A stretch of DNA of 64,000 nucleotides from Bacillus pseudomycoides. Its GTDB lineage: Bacteria > Bacillota > Bacilli > Bacillales > Bacillaceae_G. The notes beneath the pieces are model-generated. The model saw only the letters and a list, made by a program, of their open reading frames with translations, searched no databases and was not told where the DNA came from. The translations under genes and the position numbers were made by a program. How positions within the stretch are numbered: position 1 is the first letter of the stretch; the number at the start of each line of letters is the position of its first letter. The stretch is from positions 82,545 to 146,544 of the forward strand of contig NZ_NUQE01000044.1 of assembly GCF_002582035.1 (NCBI RefSeq), written 5' to 3'. Below, one piece after another: positions 26,592 through 37,389 of this stretch.

Positions 26592-27221
26592 GTGAAAGTA
26601 AGCAGTATTCAATCTCAAATCGAGTTAGTTTTGAATGAATTACCTGTATCAGAAAAAAGGTAGGAGAATGCATTCTCCTACCTGCTAAAGACGTAATAAA
26701 TATGACTATACATGAATTAGCGAAAGAGGCAGAAGCAAGTAGCGCAGCTGTTATTCGCTTTTGTCGTTCTTTAGGCATATCTGGATTCCCAGCCTTAAAA
26801 ATACGTTTATCTGCAGAAGTAGAGTATATTCGACATGTGGGATATTTAGATATCGAATCAAATGAAGAAGTACAATCAATTATTGAAAAAACAGTCTCTA
26901 ATACGGTACAGACGTTTCATGACACTGCTAGTCAACTAGAACTAGAATCTATTGAAAAAGCAGTAGATATATTACATAATGCATATGTTATCTATATTTA
27001 CGGAGTAGGAGCATCATTCCTTGTTGTTGAGGATGCCGCACAGAAGTGGAATTACGTAGGAAAAAAAGCATATGCCATTTCAGATCCTCATGTATTAGTA
27101 ATGACAATGACAACACAATCAGAGAGTGCAGTATTCTGGGGAATTTCTTATTTCTCAATATGAATTTACAGTAAAACAATTAAAGAAGACAAAACAAGCG
27201 ATTCAGAATCTTTATGATTAA
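26592..27221 (+). pseudogene. murR: RpiR/MurR-type regulator, broken
   Basis: GTG at 26592 behind AAAGGAGCTGAC opens KVSSIQSQIELVLNELPVSE and hits TAG after SEKR. The next frame resumes VGECILLPAKDVINMTIHEL, so one base was lost near 26660 beside a run of A. An RpiR HTH (SSAAVIRFCRSLGISGFPAL) and the first part of the SIS sugar-phosphate domain follow. At SAVFWGISY the text jumps, in another frame, to SQYEFTVKQLKKTKQ, the family C-terminus. That is an internal loss of about 75 codons. No functional repressor is expected. Confidence 0.82.
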
Positions 27222-27359
27222 TAAAAGGTACGAAATCGAGATTCAAATTGTTAATAAAGAAAGAAGATGGGTCTTATTTTAGACATTCATCTTCTTTTTG
27301 TTTATACCAGGCATTTGTCAACACTCACTGGTATATTTACTTTTTAATAAAACACTTTG

Positions 27360-28205
27360 TTAGCTTTTCTTTTTTCCAATGTAAAGCAAGTGAGAAGATA
27401 CTCCTAAAACGTGAGGATTAGTTGCTGTTTCTTTTAATAATTCAATAAGTTGAGTGAACTCATCTTTCCCACGATTTTGCCAATGTTCCCATTGCTCTTT
27501 TGATAAAAGAGTACCTATGTTAGATGAACCGATAAGATTCAATGTCTCAAATCCATAAGACTCCATAAAAGGTTGAATGTCTTCAACATTAAAGTAATAA
27601 GCTCCTGTAAATCGCCCTTCATCACTATGATTAAATTCACCCGTACGAATAAATTGCTGAATGGAATCCATGTTATCATTTGGTTTCCACGTCTGAGGAT
27701 ATAACAATGATGAAAGAACATGTTTAATTCTTGGCATAAAAGCTACGTAAACAATCCCATCTTTCTTTGTGACTCTATGTAACTCTTTAATTGCTAAATT
27801 ACGGTCTTGCTCTGATTGCAAATGATACATAGGCCCCATCATAAGAGAAGCATCGAACTGCTCGTTTTCTAATAAAGTGAGATTTCTTGCATCCGCAACA
27901 TAAAACCCATCAAACTGGGTAGATAACCCTAGTTCTTTCGCCTTATTTTCGCCAACTTCAACTAATCTAGGCACAAGATCAGTTAATGTGACTTTATATC
28001 CTTGTTCAGCCAACTTCATAGCATATTTACCAGGTCCAGCTCCATTATCTAATACTTTTCCTGTCTGAGGTAAATATTTTTGTATATAGTGCCAATTAAC
28101 CTGAAATTCTAACGGTTCACGATCAAGGCGTCCCCATTCATCAAATGTAGAATAATACTCAACAACTTTATTTACCTCTGTGTTCAAAGAGTTTTTCATA
28201 TTCAT
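27360..28205 (-). CDS. class I SAM-dependent methyltransferase
   Basis: 281 residues from the ATG at 28205 behind GGAGTG. The AdoMet site is GKVLDNGAGPGKYAMKLAEQG (motif I, residues 53-73 approx.), with the ribose acid in VTLTDLVP and DASLMMGPMYHL as motif IV. This resembles small-molecule methyltransferases of the Methyltransf_11/25 type. The substrate is unknown. Monocistronic. Confidence 0.88.
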   Translation of the reverse strand: MNMKNSLNTEVNKVVEYYSTFDEWGRLDREPLEFQVNWHYIQKYLPQTGKVLDNGAGPGKYAMKLAEQGYKVTLTDLVPRLVEVGENKAKELGLSTQFDGFYVADARNLTLLENEQFDASLMMGPMYHLQSEQDRNLAIKELHRVTKKDGIVYVAFMPRIKHVLSSLLYPQTWKPNDNMDSIQQFIRTGEFNHSDEGRFTGAYYFNVEDIQPFMESYGFETLNLIGSSNIGTLLSKEQWEHWQNRGKDEFTQLIELLKETATNPHVLGVSSHLLYIGKKKS

Positions 28206-28850
28206 TGTTTTTATCACTCCAATTAATATGTATTAATTGATATATTTTCGATTTAATATCTTAAAGTCCTTCTAGTAATTAAAAACTCCAATTATTAAAC
28301 ATTAATGGCTGCACCCTTTTTTGAATATTAGTAATACTTACTTACAAATTAAAATCTTTAATTTTATTTAATTATAATTTATGATTACAATCAAAAAAGT
28401 AATAATATTTATATTTTTTATAATATTCTCGATATAAGAAAGGAGGCTAGAATGTCATTACAAATACCTATTTCTTGGTCAACGAGGTTTTTTCTGGATT
28501 TATAGACAGAACATAATGGATATTATGTATGATTTATTTTTTGAGCGGAAAATAAGATATCTAAAATAGAACAAGCCTAACTGAATCACTTAATTCGTTG
28601 GGCTTGTTTAAAAAATTTTTTAAACATCAATATTATTTTTTATAATGTTCAAACCAATTTGTTTATCTGTACGTTTACATAGAACGAAGGGATAAAAATT
28701 CAGATACGATTACAAAAGGAGGGAATTAAAAAACGTGCAGGATATTTACATAGATTCAAATGTCCTGTTTACCTGCCGGGCTTGTGAGGCCCAACCTATT
28801 TGCATTTCTTGAAGATTTATCATGAAAAAATTTTTCGACGGGGTGAAGAA
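28206..28850. other. gene-poor intergenic region
   Basis: GAAAGGAGGCTAGA at 28439-28452 precedes an ATG whose frame, MSLQIPISWSTRFFLDL, stops after 17 codons. The strong site suggests either a truncated gene or a short peptide. A hairpin terminator follows at 28570-28611. AAAGGAGGG near 28716 has no lasting frame behind it. Confidence 0.4.
28570..28615 (+). terminator. intrinsic terminator
   Basis: AACAAGCCTAAC and GTTGGGCTTGTT arms, one G-T pair, followed by T/A runs. Confidence 0.72.
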
Positions 28851-30218
28851 ATGTTAAAAAAAATGAAATTTAAAGGTGTATTGATTGTAGCTTTGATGTT
28901 TGTTGTTATTTTTCCGGCTGCCATTTTTGCCTCATCTACTGAAAATAAAAGCTCTATTCCGGTGGAGAGCTTCGATGGCAGCATCACTAACAACTCCCTT
29001 GCTATAAGTCCCGATGAGCAAATTGCGGTTGTTTCAGATAGTCGCGAACAATCCATCCGTATTTATGACCTTGCTAAAGGTACTTTACGGAAGAAAATCG
29101 ATGGCTTTGTTACACCGAGAAACATCGTGTTTGTTAACAATGGTTCAGAGTTTGTTGTCTCGGACAGTACGCTCGGCACTTTGCGTTTCTACAACGCAAA
29201 AAGCCTAACCTTAAAGGATGAAGTCGTAGTCGGTCCAGGTGCATTCGGCACCGCCGTCAGCCCTGATGGAAAGACGATGTACGTGAACAATCAGGCACAT
29301 AGTTCTGTAACAGTCGTAGACCTTGAGAAACGCAAACCGACTGCAGTCATCACTGGTTTCTCCCAACCACGCCAAGGTATTACAGTCTCTCCAGACGGAA
29401 AATATGTGTTTGTAACAAACTTTAAAGGAGACAAGGTGTCCGTAGTTGATGCAGCCACTAAGAACATCGTACGTGAGATTACCGGTTTCTCTATGATTCG
29501 TGGAATCTCTGTGACTGCCGATAGTCATACATTGTATGCCGCAAACAGCGGTCGTGACAGCATTTCCGTAGTAGATATCTCTCAAGGACAAATCATCAAC
29601 GAGGTAAAAGTTGGGCATGAGCCATACGGTGCAGCTTTGTCGCCCGATGGCAAACTACTTTTCGCAAGCAACAAGGCGGACAATACTATCGATGTGATTA
29701 ACGTCTCTGATAATCAGGTGATTAAGACAATCAGTGGTTTCACAGAACCCCGACAAGCCATTGTCTTTAGCCGGGATGGAGAACGCGCTTATGTCCTTAA
29801 TCGGGATCTCTCTATTTCCCGTGTGAATGTAAAAGACTTATCCATCACTGATACGATCAGTGATAAGTCAAACAAATACAAGCTTCAAGTGTTAGAATCG
29901 GACGGAATCGGAAAATATTTAGCAGACGATCAAGGAAGCACACTTTATTACTTCACAAAGGATGAACCGGGAGTAAGTAATTGTAAAGGTAAATGTTCTG
30001 AAATTTGGCCTCTATTCCATGCAGAAAATATAGTGGCTCCTAGTGGATTTAACAAAAATGATTTTGGAACCATCACAAGAGAAGATGGACAGAAGCAAAC
30101 AACGTATAAAGGCCATCCTCTTTATTACTATTTTAAAGATACGCAGGTCGGCGATATTAATGGACAAGGCGTAAATAATGTCTGGTTTGTTTTGACTAAA
30201 AAGATTTTTGAGAAATAA
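28851..30218 (+). CDS. secreted YVTN/YncE beta-propeller fused to a Lipoprotein_15 module
   Basis: 455 residues from the ATG at 28851 behind GGGGTGAAG. Residues 1-32 are a Sec signal. Residues 45-340 hold about seven propeller blades with repeats such as AISPDEQIAVVSDS, AVSPDGKTMYVNN, TVSPDGKYVFVTN and ALSPDGKLLFASN. Residues 355-455 form a PF03640-like secreted module: GKYLADDQGSTLYYFTKDEP, CKGKCSEIWPLFHA, YKGHPLYYYFKD, VNNVWFVLTK. The propeller is clearly GC-richer than the C-terminal module and the neighbours, suggesting an acquired or fused gene. Role unknown, outside the cell. Confidence 0.88.
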   Translation: MLKKMKFKGVLIVALMFVVIFPAAIFASSTENKSSIPVESFDGSITNNSLAISPDEQIAVVSDSREQSIRIYDLAKGTLRKKIDGFVTPRNIVFVNNGSEFVVSDSTLGTLRFYNAKSLTLKDEVVVGPGAFGTAVSPDGKTMYVNNQAHSSVTVVDLEKRKPTAVITGFSQPRQGITVSPDGKYVFVTNFKGDKVSVVDAATKNIVREITGFSMIRGISVTADSHTLYAANSGRDSISVVDISQGQIINEVKVGHEPYGAALSPDGKLLFASNKADNTIDVINVSDNQVIKTISGFTEPRQAIVFSRDGERAYVLNRDLSISRVNVKDLSITDTISDKSNKYKLQVLESDGIGKYLADDQGSTLYYFTKDEPGVSNCKGKCSEIWPLFHAENIVAPSGFNKNDFGTITREDGQKQTTYKGHPLYYYFKDTQVGDINGQGVNNVWFVLTKKIFEK

Positions 30219-30248
30219 ACAATAGCTTCAAGTAACATAATCCGTATA

Positions 30249-30287
30249 AGAAAAACCTCTTCGAAATCAAAAAGAAGAGGTTTTTCT
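30249..30287 (+). terminator. intrinsic terminator
   Basis: AGAAAAACCTCTT and AAGAGGTTTTTCT perfect arms. Confidence 0.86.
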
Positions 30288-30322
30288 ATGGACAAATAAA
30301 AATAATTAGTGCATAATTGTAA

Positions 30323-30351
30323 TTAATAATTAACGAATTGTTAATTATTAA
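30323..30351. promoter_or_regulatory. palindrome before nrtR, probable NrtR operator
   Basis: TTAATAATTAAC, five bases, GTTAATTATTAA: a perfect 12-bp dyad, 50 bp before the nrtR start. The core TTAAC-N5-GTTAA recurs at 31196-31210 before pncB. Confidence 0.7.
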
Positions 30352-30400
30352 GAAGCGTGTAAATGTAAAGAAAAACATTAACCGCTTAGGAGGTAGATAA

Positions 30401-31177
30401 ATGTCAAACCAAGAAGCTTTGAAACAATATGATGTAAAAAAATATCACACACCTGATGGTTATACATCAGATATCGCAGTATTTACTATTATTACTGAGA
30501 AAAAAGAAGAACATAAACCTCCTGTTATGGCTCTGAAATTAATGCTGATAAAACGGGCATTAACCAATTCAGAAGGAAAATCTAATATTGAAGCAGGGAA
30601 ATGGGCGTTACCTGGCGGCTTTGTACAAGAGGATGAAACAGCGTTTGAAGCAGCAAAGCGGGAGTTAGAGGAAGAAACAGGTGTAGAAGGTATACATATT
30701 AAGCATTATGGTGTGTATGATAAACCTGGCCGTGATCCACGTGGTTGGATTATTTCTAATGCCCATTATGCAATTGTACCGGAGTATTATTTAGAAAAAC
30801 GTCAAGCTAATGATGATGCTGCAGAGGTTAAATTATTTTCAATTGATGAAGTCCTGAAATTAGACTTAGCTTTTGATCATAATCAGATCATAAGTGACGC
30901 AATTAAAGTCATTACAATTGATTTACTTCAAACAACTGTAGCAAAAAACTTCTTACCAAAAAGTTTCACATACTCTGAGTTACAAGCCGTATTGTTGACT
31001 GTTACAGAAGATCAGGCAATTAAGAGTGGACAGGCATTCGCAAGAAAGATAAAAACTTTGCCGTTCATTCAAGAAGTTACGGGTCAAACGACTCAACGAA
31101 CATCGAAAAAGTCTGCACAATTATATCGTTTTATAGAGATGGACATAGTACAACCAATATATACAGCTAGATATTAA
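30401..31177 (+). CDS. nrtR: NrtR-type NUDIX-domain transcriptional regulator of NAD metabolism
   Basis: 258 residues. The N-terminal 160 residues are an ADP-ribose-type NUDIX domain with an intact box: GGFVQEDETAFEAAKRELEE, ETG. The C-terminal 90 residues form a winged helix (FTYSELQAVLLTVTED, then RKIKTLPFIQEVTG and SKKSAQLYRF). That architecture is NrtR, which binds ADP-ribose and releases its operator. It heads pncB-nadD-nadE, and palindromes with one core lie before it and before pncB. AGGAGG precedes the ATG. Many NrtR proteins have a decayed NUDIX box, so this one may still hydrolyse. Confidence 0.9.
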   Translation: MSNQEALKQYDVKKYHTPDGYTSDIAVFTIITEKKEEHKPPVMALKLMLIKRALTNSEGKSNIEAGKWALPGGFVQEDETAFEAAKRELEEETGVEGIHIKHYGVYDKPGRDPRGWIISNAHYAIVPEYYLEKRQANDDAAEVKLFSIDEVLKLDLAFDHNQIISDAIKVITIDLLQTTVAKNFLPKSFTYSELQAVLLTVTEDQAIKSGQAFARKIKTLPFIQEVTGQTTQRTSKKSAQLYRFIEMDIVQPIYTARY

Positions 31178-31190
31178 TTTTTTTAAAAAC

Positions 31191-31222
31191 ATTATTTAAC
31201 AATATGTTAATTGTTAAATAAT
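31191..31222. promoter_or_regulatory. palindrome before pncB, probable NrtR operator
   Basis: ATTATTTAACAAT, six bases, ATTGTTAAATAAT, a perfect 13-bp dyad. It contains TTAACAATATGTTAA, the same TTAAC-N5-GTTAA spacing as the nrtR site. It ends 48 bp before the pncB start. Confidence 0.7.
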
Positions 31223-31270
31223 ATCGGTATATACATACAATATATGTTTAAATAATTGGAGGGAGTTATA

Positions 31271-32740
31271 ATGAATAATATATATACAGATGATAGCTTG
31301 ACACTACATACTGACCTTTATCAAATTAATATGGCGGAAACGTACTGGGAAGATAATATGCATAATCGTAAAGCAATATTTGAGGTATTCTTTCGAAAAC
31401 TTCCATTCGGAAACGGGTACGCTGTTTTCGCTGGTTTAGAAAGAATTATAAATTACTTAAAAAATTTCGGTTTTACTGAAAGTGATATTGCATATCTTCG
31501 CGATGAATTAGGTTATCAAGAGGATTTCTTGGAGTTTTTAAAAGACATAAAGTTTACTGGAACTGTCCGCTCGATGAAAGAAGGTGAATTAGTCTTTGGG
31601 AATGAACCAATGCTTCGAATTGAAGCACCTTTAGTAGAAGCCCAACTCATTGAAACAACTATTCTAAACATTGTAAATTACCAAACATTAATTGCAACAA
31701 AAGCTTCGCGAATTAAACAAGTAGTAGGAGAGCAAACTGCAATGGAATTTGGAACTCGTCGCTCTCACGAAATGGATGCAGCAATTTGGGGTACAAGAGC
31801 TGCATATATCGGAGGGTTTGATGCTACATCTAATGTACGTGCTGGAAAACTTTTTGGAATTCCTGTAGTTGGTACACATGCACACGCAATGGTTCAAGCG
31901 TATCGCGATGAATATACCGCTTTTCATAAATACGCTCGTAGACACAAGGATTGCGTATTTCTAGTAGATACTTACGATACATTAAAATCAGGGGTGCCAA
32001 ATGCTATCAAAGTGGCTAAAGAACTTGGCGATCAAATTAACTTTAAGGGAATTCGATTAGATAGTGGAGATTTAGCTTATTTATCTAAAGAAGCGAGAAA
32101 AATGTTAGATGAAGCAGGATTTATAGAAACAAAAATTATTGCATCCAATGATCTAGACGAAAAAACTATCACTCATTTAAAATCACAAGGAGCGAAAATT
32201 GATATTTGGGGAATTGGAACAAAATTAATTACAGCATTTGATTCTCCTGCTCTTGGGGCCGTTTACAAGCTTGTTTCCATCGAAGATAAGAATGGTGAAA
32301 TGGTGGATACAATTAAAATCAGCTCCAATCCAGAAAAAGTATCTACTCCAGGTCTTAAGAAAGTGTACCGTATTATTAATACTATAAACAAAAAATCAGA
32401 AGGAGATTACATCGCGTTAGAGACAGAAAATCCAGCTGAAGAAGATCGATTAAAAATGTTTCATCCAATGCATACTTTTATTAGTAAATTTGTAACTAAC
32501 TTTGAGGCTATAGAGCTACATCACGATATTTTCATAGAAGGTCAATGTGTATATCAATCTCCATCACTACAAGAAATCCAGCAATCCACAAAAGACAACT
32601 TAGATTTACTTTGGGATGAATATAAACGCGGATTAAATCCAGAAGAATATCCTTTGGACCTTAGTCAAAAGTGTTGGAACAACAAAATGAAGCAAATTGA
32701 GGAAGTAAAACAAAAAGTTGCGGAGATGATTGGAAAATGA
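31271..32740 (+). CDS. pncB: nicotinate phosphoribosyltransferase
   Basis: 489 residues from the ATG at 31271 behind GGAGGGAG. It converts nicotinate and PRPP to nicotinate mononucleotide, the first step of Preiss-Handler salvage. Family marks are LHTDLYQINMAETYW, EFGTRRSHEMDAAIWGTRAA, GTHAHAMVQAY and FKGIRLDSGDLAYLSKE, then WGIGTKLITAFDSPALGAVYK. It overlaps nadD by 4 bp and is probably repressed by NrtR. Confidence 0.95.
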   Translation: MNNIYTDDSLTLHTDLYQINMAETYWEDNMHNRKAIFEVFFRKLPFGNGYAVFAGLERIINYLKNFGFTESDIAYLRDELGYQEDFLEFLKDIKFTGTVRSMKEGELVFGNEPMLRIEAPLVEAQLIETTILNIVNYQTLIATKASRIKQVVGEQTAMEFGTRRSHEMDAAIWGTRAAYIGGFDATSNVRAGKLFGIPVVGTHAHAMVQAYRDEYTAFHKYARRHKDCVFLVDTYDTLKSGVPNAIKVAKELGDQINFKGIRLDSGDLAYLSKEARKMLDEAGFIETKIIASNDLDEKTITHLKSQGAKIDIWGIGTKLITAFDSPALGAVYKLVSIEDKNGEMVDTIKISSNPEKVSTPGLKKVYRIINTINKKSEGDYIALETENPAEEDRLKMFHPMHTFISKFVTNFEAIELHHDIFIEGQCVYQSPSLQEIQQSTKDNLDLLWDEYKRGLNPEEYPLDLSQKCWNNKMKQIEEVKQKVAEMIGK

Positions 32741-33438
32741 AAATAAATGAAATCGAATCAACTAAAAATATGGAGTACCTTCAAGAATTGAATCCAGAAA
32801 AAGATATTAGCGAACTATTTAAAAAAGGGCGACGAATTGGGATATATGGTTCATCATTCGATCCTATCACAAATGTTCATTTGTGGACTGCTTCCACTGT
32901 GGCACATCGTAAAAAACTAGATTACATTATCTTTTTACCTTCTACAAACAAGCGCATTGATAAGAAAATACAAACGACCGGTGATCACCGCGTAAAGATG
33001 ATTAGTTTAGCTATACAAGATAACCCGAAGTTCATTCTGGACACTCATGAATTAAACGTATTACCAGGCAAACATTATACATACTATACAATGAAGCATT
33101 TTAGGACTATATTAAAAGAAGCAGAATTGTTCTTTATCATGGGTGCAGATCTTTTAGTAGATATCGCTGCTGGAAAATGGAAGATGGCTGAAGAATTAAT
33201 AAGTGAAAATAATTTTATAGTTATGGCTCGTAATGGTATCGATATGCTCCAAACGATTAGTCGATCCGCTCTCCTTCGCAATTATGATGATGGTAGATTT
33301 CAATTAATCGATAAAGGATTAGCTATGGAAATTAGTTCTACATATATACGCGAAGAATTTTCTAAAGGCGGCGAACCGCGTTACCTTCTTCCGGATAGCT
33401 GCTACTATTACATCAAAGAAAAAAGTTTGTATCAATAA
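32737..33438 (+). CDS. nadD: nicotinate-nucleotide adenylyltransferase
   Basis: 233 residues. It adenylates NaMN to deamido-NAD. The nucleotidyltransferase motifs are [14 protein letters not shown] (GxFDPxxxxH) and [11 protein letters not shown] (ISSTxxR). An N-terminal extension of about 35 residues precedes the core compared with the roughly 190-residue housekeeping NadD. ATGA overlap with pncB couples translation. Bacillus genomes normally carry another nadD elsewhere, so this is probably a salvage-linked paralogue. Confidence 0.92.
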   Translation: MKINEIESTKNMEYLQELNPEKDISELFKKGRRIGIYGSSFDPITNVHLWTASTVAHRKKLDYIIFLPSTNKRIDKKIQTTGDHRVKMISLAIQDNPKFILDTHELNVLPGKHYTYYTMKHFRTILKEAELFFIMGADLLVDIAAGKWKMAEELISENNFIVMARNGIDMLQTISRSALLRNYDDGRFQLIDKGLAMEISSTYIREEFSKGGEPRYLLPDSCYYYIKEKSLYQ

Positions 33439-33490
33439 TAGGGATTACATTTCATATAAAACTCTAAAAACCGAAAGGGAAGATTTTGAA

Positions 33491-34312
33491 ATGACAACTT
33501 TACAGCAAAAAATCATGTCGGACTTAAATGTATCAGCAGAAATTGATCCAATTCAAGAAGTTCGTAAAAGAGTAGATTTTCTAAAGGAGTACGCACTTAA
33601 AACGGGAGCAAAAGGCTTCGTTTTAGGAATTAGTGGTGGTCAAGATTCAACATTAGCTGGAAGACTCGCTCAACTAGCAGTAGAAGAACTGAGAACCGAA
33701 GGACATAATGTAAAATTCGTGGCTATTCGCCTACCTTACGGAGTTCAAAAAGATGAAGCTGATGCACAAGCAGCATTGCAATTCATTCAAGCAGATGAAG
33801 AACTTGCATTTGATATCAAAACTACAGTTGACGCTTTTGCAGAGCAATATAAAAAAGATGCAAAAGAGCAACTTACAGATTTCAATAAAGGAAATGTGAA
33901 AGCTCGTGTTCGAATGATTTCGCAATATGCAGTAGGTGGTCAAAATGGCCTTCTTGTAATTGGTACAGACCACGCAGCAGAAGCTGTAACAGGTTTCTTT
34001 ACGAAATACGGCGATGGTGGTGCTGACATTCTTCCGTTGGCTGGATTAACCAAAAGACAAGGAAGAGAACTATTGAAAGCTTTAGACGCTTCAGAAAGAT
34101 TGTATTTAAAAGTTCCAACAGCTGATTTATTAGATAATAAACCACAACAAGCAGATGAAACCGAGCTAGGAGTTTCTTATGATGAATTAGATGATTATTT
34201 AGAAGGTAAGAAAGTATCAAAAGAAGTAGCAGAAGCGATTGAAAAACGATATTTAGCTACAGAACATAAACGACAACTTCCTGTAACTATATTTGATGGT
34301 TGGTGGAAGTGA
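33491..34312 (+). CDS. nadE: NH3-dependent NAD synthetase
   Basis: 273 residues, the length of the ammonia-dependent Bacillus enzyme without a glutaminase domain. It amidates deamido-NAD to NAD. P-loop: [19 protein letters not shown]; later [29 protein letters not shown] and [11 protein letters not shown]. It follows nadD by 52 bp with AAAGGGAAG before the ATG and ends the operon at a strong terminator. Confidence 0.95.
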   Translation: MTTLQQKIMSDLNVSAEIDPIQEVRKRVDFLKEYALKTGAKGFVLGISGGQDSTLAGRLAQLAVEELRTEGHNVKFVAIRLPYGVQKDEADAQAALQFIQADEELAFDIKTTVDAFAEQYKKDAKEQLTDFNKGNVKARVRMISQYAVGGQNGLLVIGTDHAAEAVTGFFTKYGDGGADILPLAGLTKRQGRELLKALDASERLYLKVPTADLLDNKPQQADETELGVSYDELDDYLEGKKVSKEVAEAIEKRYLATEHKRQLPVTIFDGWWK

Positions 34313-34313
34313 T

Positions 34314-34346
34314 AAAAAGCTGCGGGAATAACCGCAGCTTTTTCTT
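34314..34346 (+). terminator. intrinsic terminator
   Basis: AAAAAGCTGCGG and CCGCAGCTTTTT perfect arms, after nadE. Confidence 0.9.
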
Positions 34347-34639
34347 ATTTATCCTGCATGATAACAGAGATTAGATTTCTAATTTTTAATTTTGTATGCT
34401 GTCAATCATGAGTTTATTTTCCCGAATGAATTCGCTGCAGATATTATTATATAAATATAATAAATCAGTGATGTAAAACCGTTATTTTTATCATTTAAAC
34501 GGGAATTAATTATATCAAAATAAAGTTTTTATTTTATTGATTATCTTTTAATTAACGATTTACAGAACATTCGTTCTTTCAATATGATATAGAAGAAGAT
34601 AGACTCAATTTTTATATCTGTTGAAAGGGGATAATTCTA

Positions 34640-35334
<695 letters not shown>

Positions 35335-35342
35335 ATTATTTT

Positions 35343-35387
35343 TCAGTTAGTGTGCAGACTTTAAACACGCACACTAACTGATTTTTT
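35343..35387 (+). terminator. intrinsic terminator
   Basis: TCAGTTAGTGTGC and GCACACTAACTGA perfect arms followed by T's. Confidence 0.86.
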
Positions 35388-35908
<521 letters not shown>

Positions 35909-36410
35909 TTAATAAACGACTTGTATTCTATTAGATATTATCTTTTCTATAAAATCCGTATTTGCTATCTTTTCTGTTTGACGTATTAAATGTAAAATAC
36001 CGCTTTTTCGATCATGATAGATCACTTTGCGCTCTTCATTTCGATATATTTGCACTAGTATTGCCAGTGTATCAACATCGCATTGTTGTACGTAATAACT
36101 TTGCAGCAAGACTTCATTACTAATAATGTAAATTACATGAAAATTATTTGTTCCACTCTTTTTATTTTCAGTACGAAAATAGCATTGTTCTACGTATGTA
36201 TATAAGTCTTGATCAATTCCAACAAATGTGATGGTTTGCTTGCTAAGGATTTGATTTAATATACAGGCTGTCCATAATAATGACATTTCTCCATGATTTT
36301 TATGGTTACAATTCACAAAAAACGCCTCATAGTCGTCAAATACAATCTTTTCAGCAATTTGAAATGTGAGACTATTATCAATTTGCAGTGGCTTTCCTTT
36401 TCCTACTAAC
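35909..36410 (-). pseudogene. 5'-truncated hypothetical gene joined to a DUF1992 fragment
   Basis: The open frame runs from about 36410 with no ATG: LVGKGKPLQIDNSLTFQIAE, then KIVFDDYEAFFVNCNHKN and on to a 135-residue body (FVGIDQDLYTYVEQCYF, VIYHDRKSGILHLIRQTEK). The first 13 residues are almost identical to LVGKGKPLQIDKSL of the DUF1992 gene at 37726-38139, and the DNA matches too (36380-36420 against 37947-37990). A piece of that gene has thus been copied in front of an unrelated body. The body is not recognised. Confidence 0.6.
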
Positions 36411-36450
36411 TAAGCCAGCAAATTGACTTTAGTTTAATAACAAAAGTTGG

Positions 36451-37389
36451 TTAAATATTAAGAATAGAGTAATTATTTTCAATCCTTATTCTAAAATGGT
36501 TCATTATTCGTATTTGTTCTTCAGTTAACCTCTCTTTATTCCAGTACATATGCATTAAGTTATATTCAAATATTTCCTTTAATTTAATAAATAGAGAAAG
36601 TTTCCCTAACATCTCTGGAGATATATCATTTTCCTCTTGATATCCGTCTATTATTGCTTTCGTAATAGAACGCCCATAGTCAACTATGTTACCATTCCCT
36701 ACAAACGAATACTCCAACGCACTATATATTGGAACAGCTAAATCGAATATATAATAATGTTTTTCACAATCTTGAAAATCAACCATTGTCAATTTCGAAT
36801 CACTATCTACTAATATGTTTTCTAACCATAAATCTCCGTGTAGTAAACCATATGTAGAATGACATTTTGGCAAATTTTTAATTGTAGATAAAACCTTATG
36901 TGCAATTTCTCTAATAGTGCTTTCTTCTTTAGGAATATATTTATGAAAATCATATTCCTCATTATCATGCCAATCGTTGATATATTTAGTCGGTATTATA
37001 TTTTCAAATTTCTTTGATAAACGATGTAATCTACCAATTTGCCGACCTAATTCTTTTAATACATTGGCATTCCATTGATTTCTTGGTAAGTGTACACCAG
37101 AAGCTGCATTATATAAAACAGTTAAAACGTCCTTATCAAGTGTTATCTTTTCTACTAATTTACCGTTTAAAGAAGATATGCTTAACGGGACACCAAATCC
37201 TTCATTATATAAAAAGTTTGTATATTTAACCTCTTCTAACTGTTCATCATATGTTTTATAGTTCGTTATTCTAGCAAAGAAGTTACCTTGTTCTGCAATA
37301 CACCGATACATTTCATTTGTTACTGACTCGACTTTAATAAAATTCACTGGATATATTTCGTTAAGTAATTCAAGTATCTTTTGTTCCAT
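36451..37389 (-). CDS. aminoglycoside-phosphotransferase (APH) fold kinase
   Basis: 312 residues. The catalytic loop is LLHGDLWLENILVD and the metal-binding Asp is in MVDFQDCEKHYYIFDLAVP, giving the HGDxxxxN...D pattern of APH/choline/homoserine-kinase-like enzymes. An N-lobe strand (YRCIAEQGNFFARIT) carries no obvious lysine. The substrate is unknown; relatives include antibiotic, thiamine and fructosamine kinases. GGAGGAATTAAAACG precedes the ATG. Confidence 0.85.
   Translation of the reverse strand: MEQKILELLNEIYPVNFIKVESVTNEMYRCIAEQGNFFARITNYKTYDEQLEEVKYTNFLYNEGFGVPLSISSLNGKLVEKITLDKDVLTVLYNAASGVHLPRNQWNANVLKELGRQIGRLHRLSKKFENIIPTKYINDWHDNEEYDFHKYIPKEESTIREIAHKVLSTIKNLPKCHSTYGLLHGDLWLENILVDSDSKLTMVDFQDCEKHYYIFDLAVPIYSALEYSFVGNGNIVDYGRSITKAIIDGYQEENDISPEMLGKLSLFIKLKEIFEYNLMHMYWNKERLTEEQIRIMNHFRIRIENNYSILNI

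Noticed and set aside
28700-28820. Possible riboswitch or leader before the propeller gene
   Set aside because: There is a small GGGCTTGTGAGGCCC hairpin but no known riboswitch consensus and no terminator pairing.
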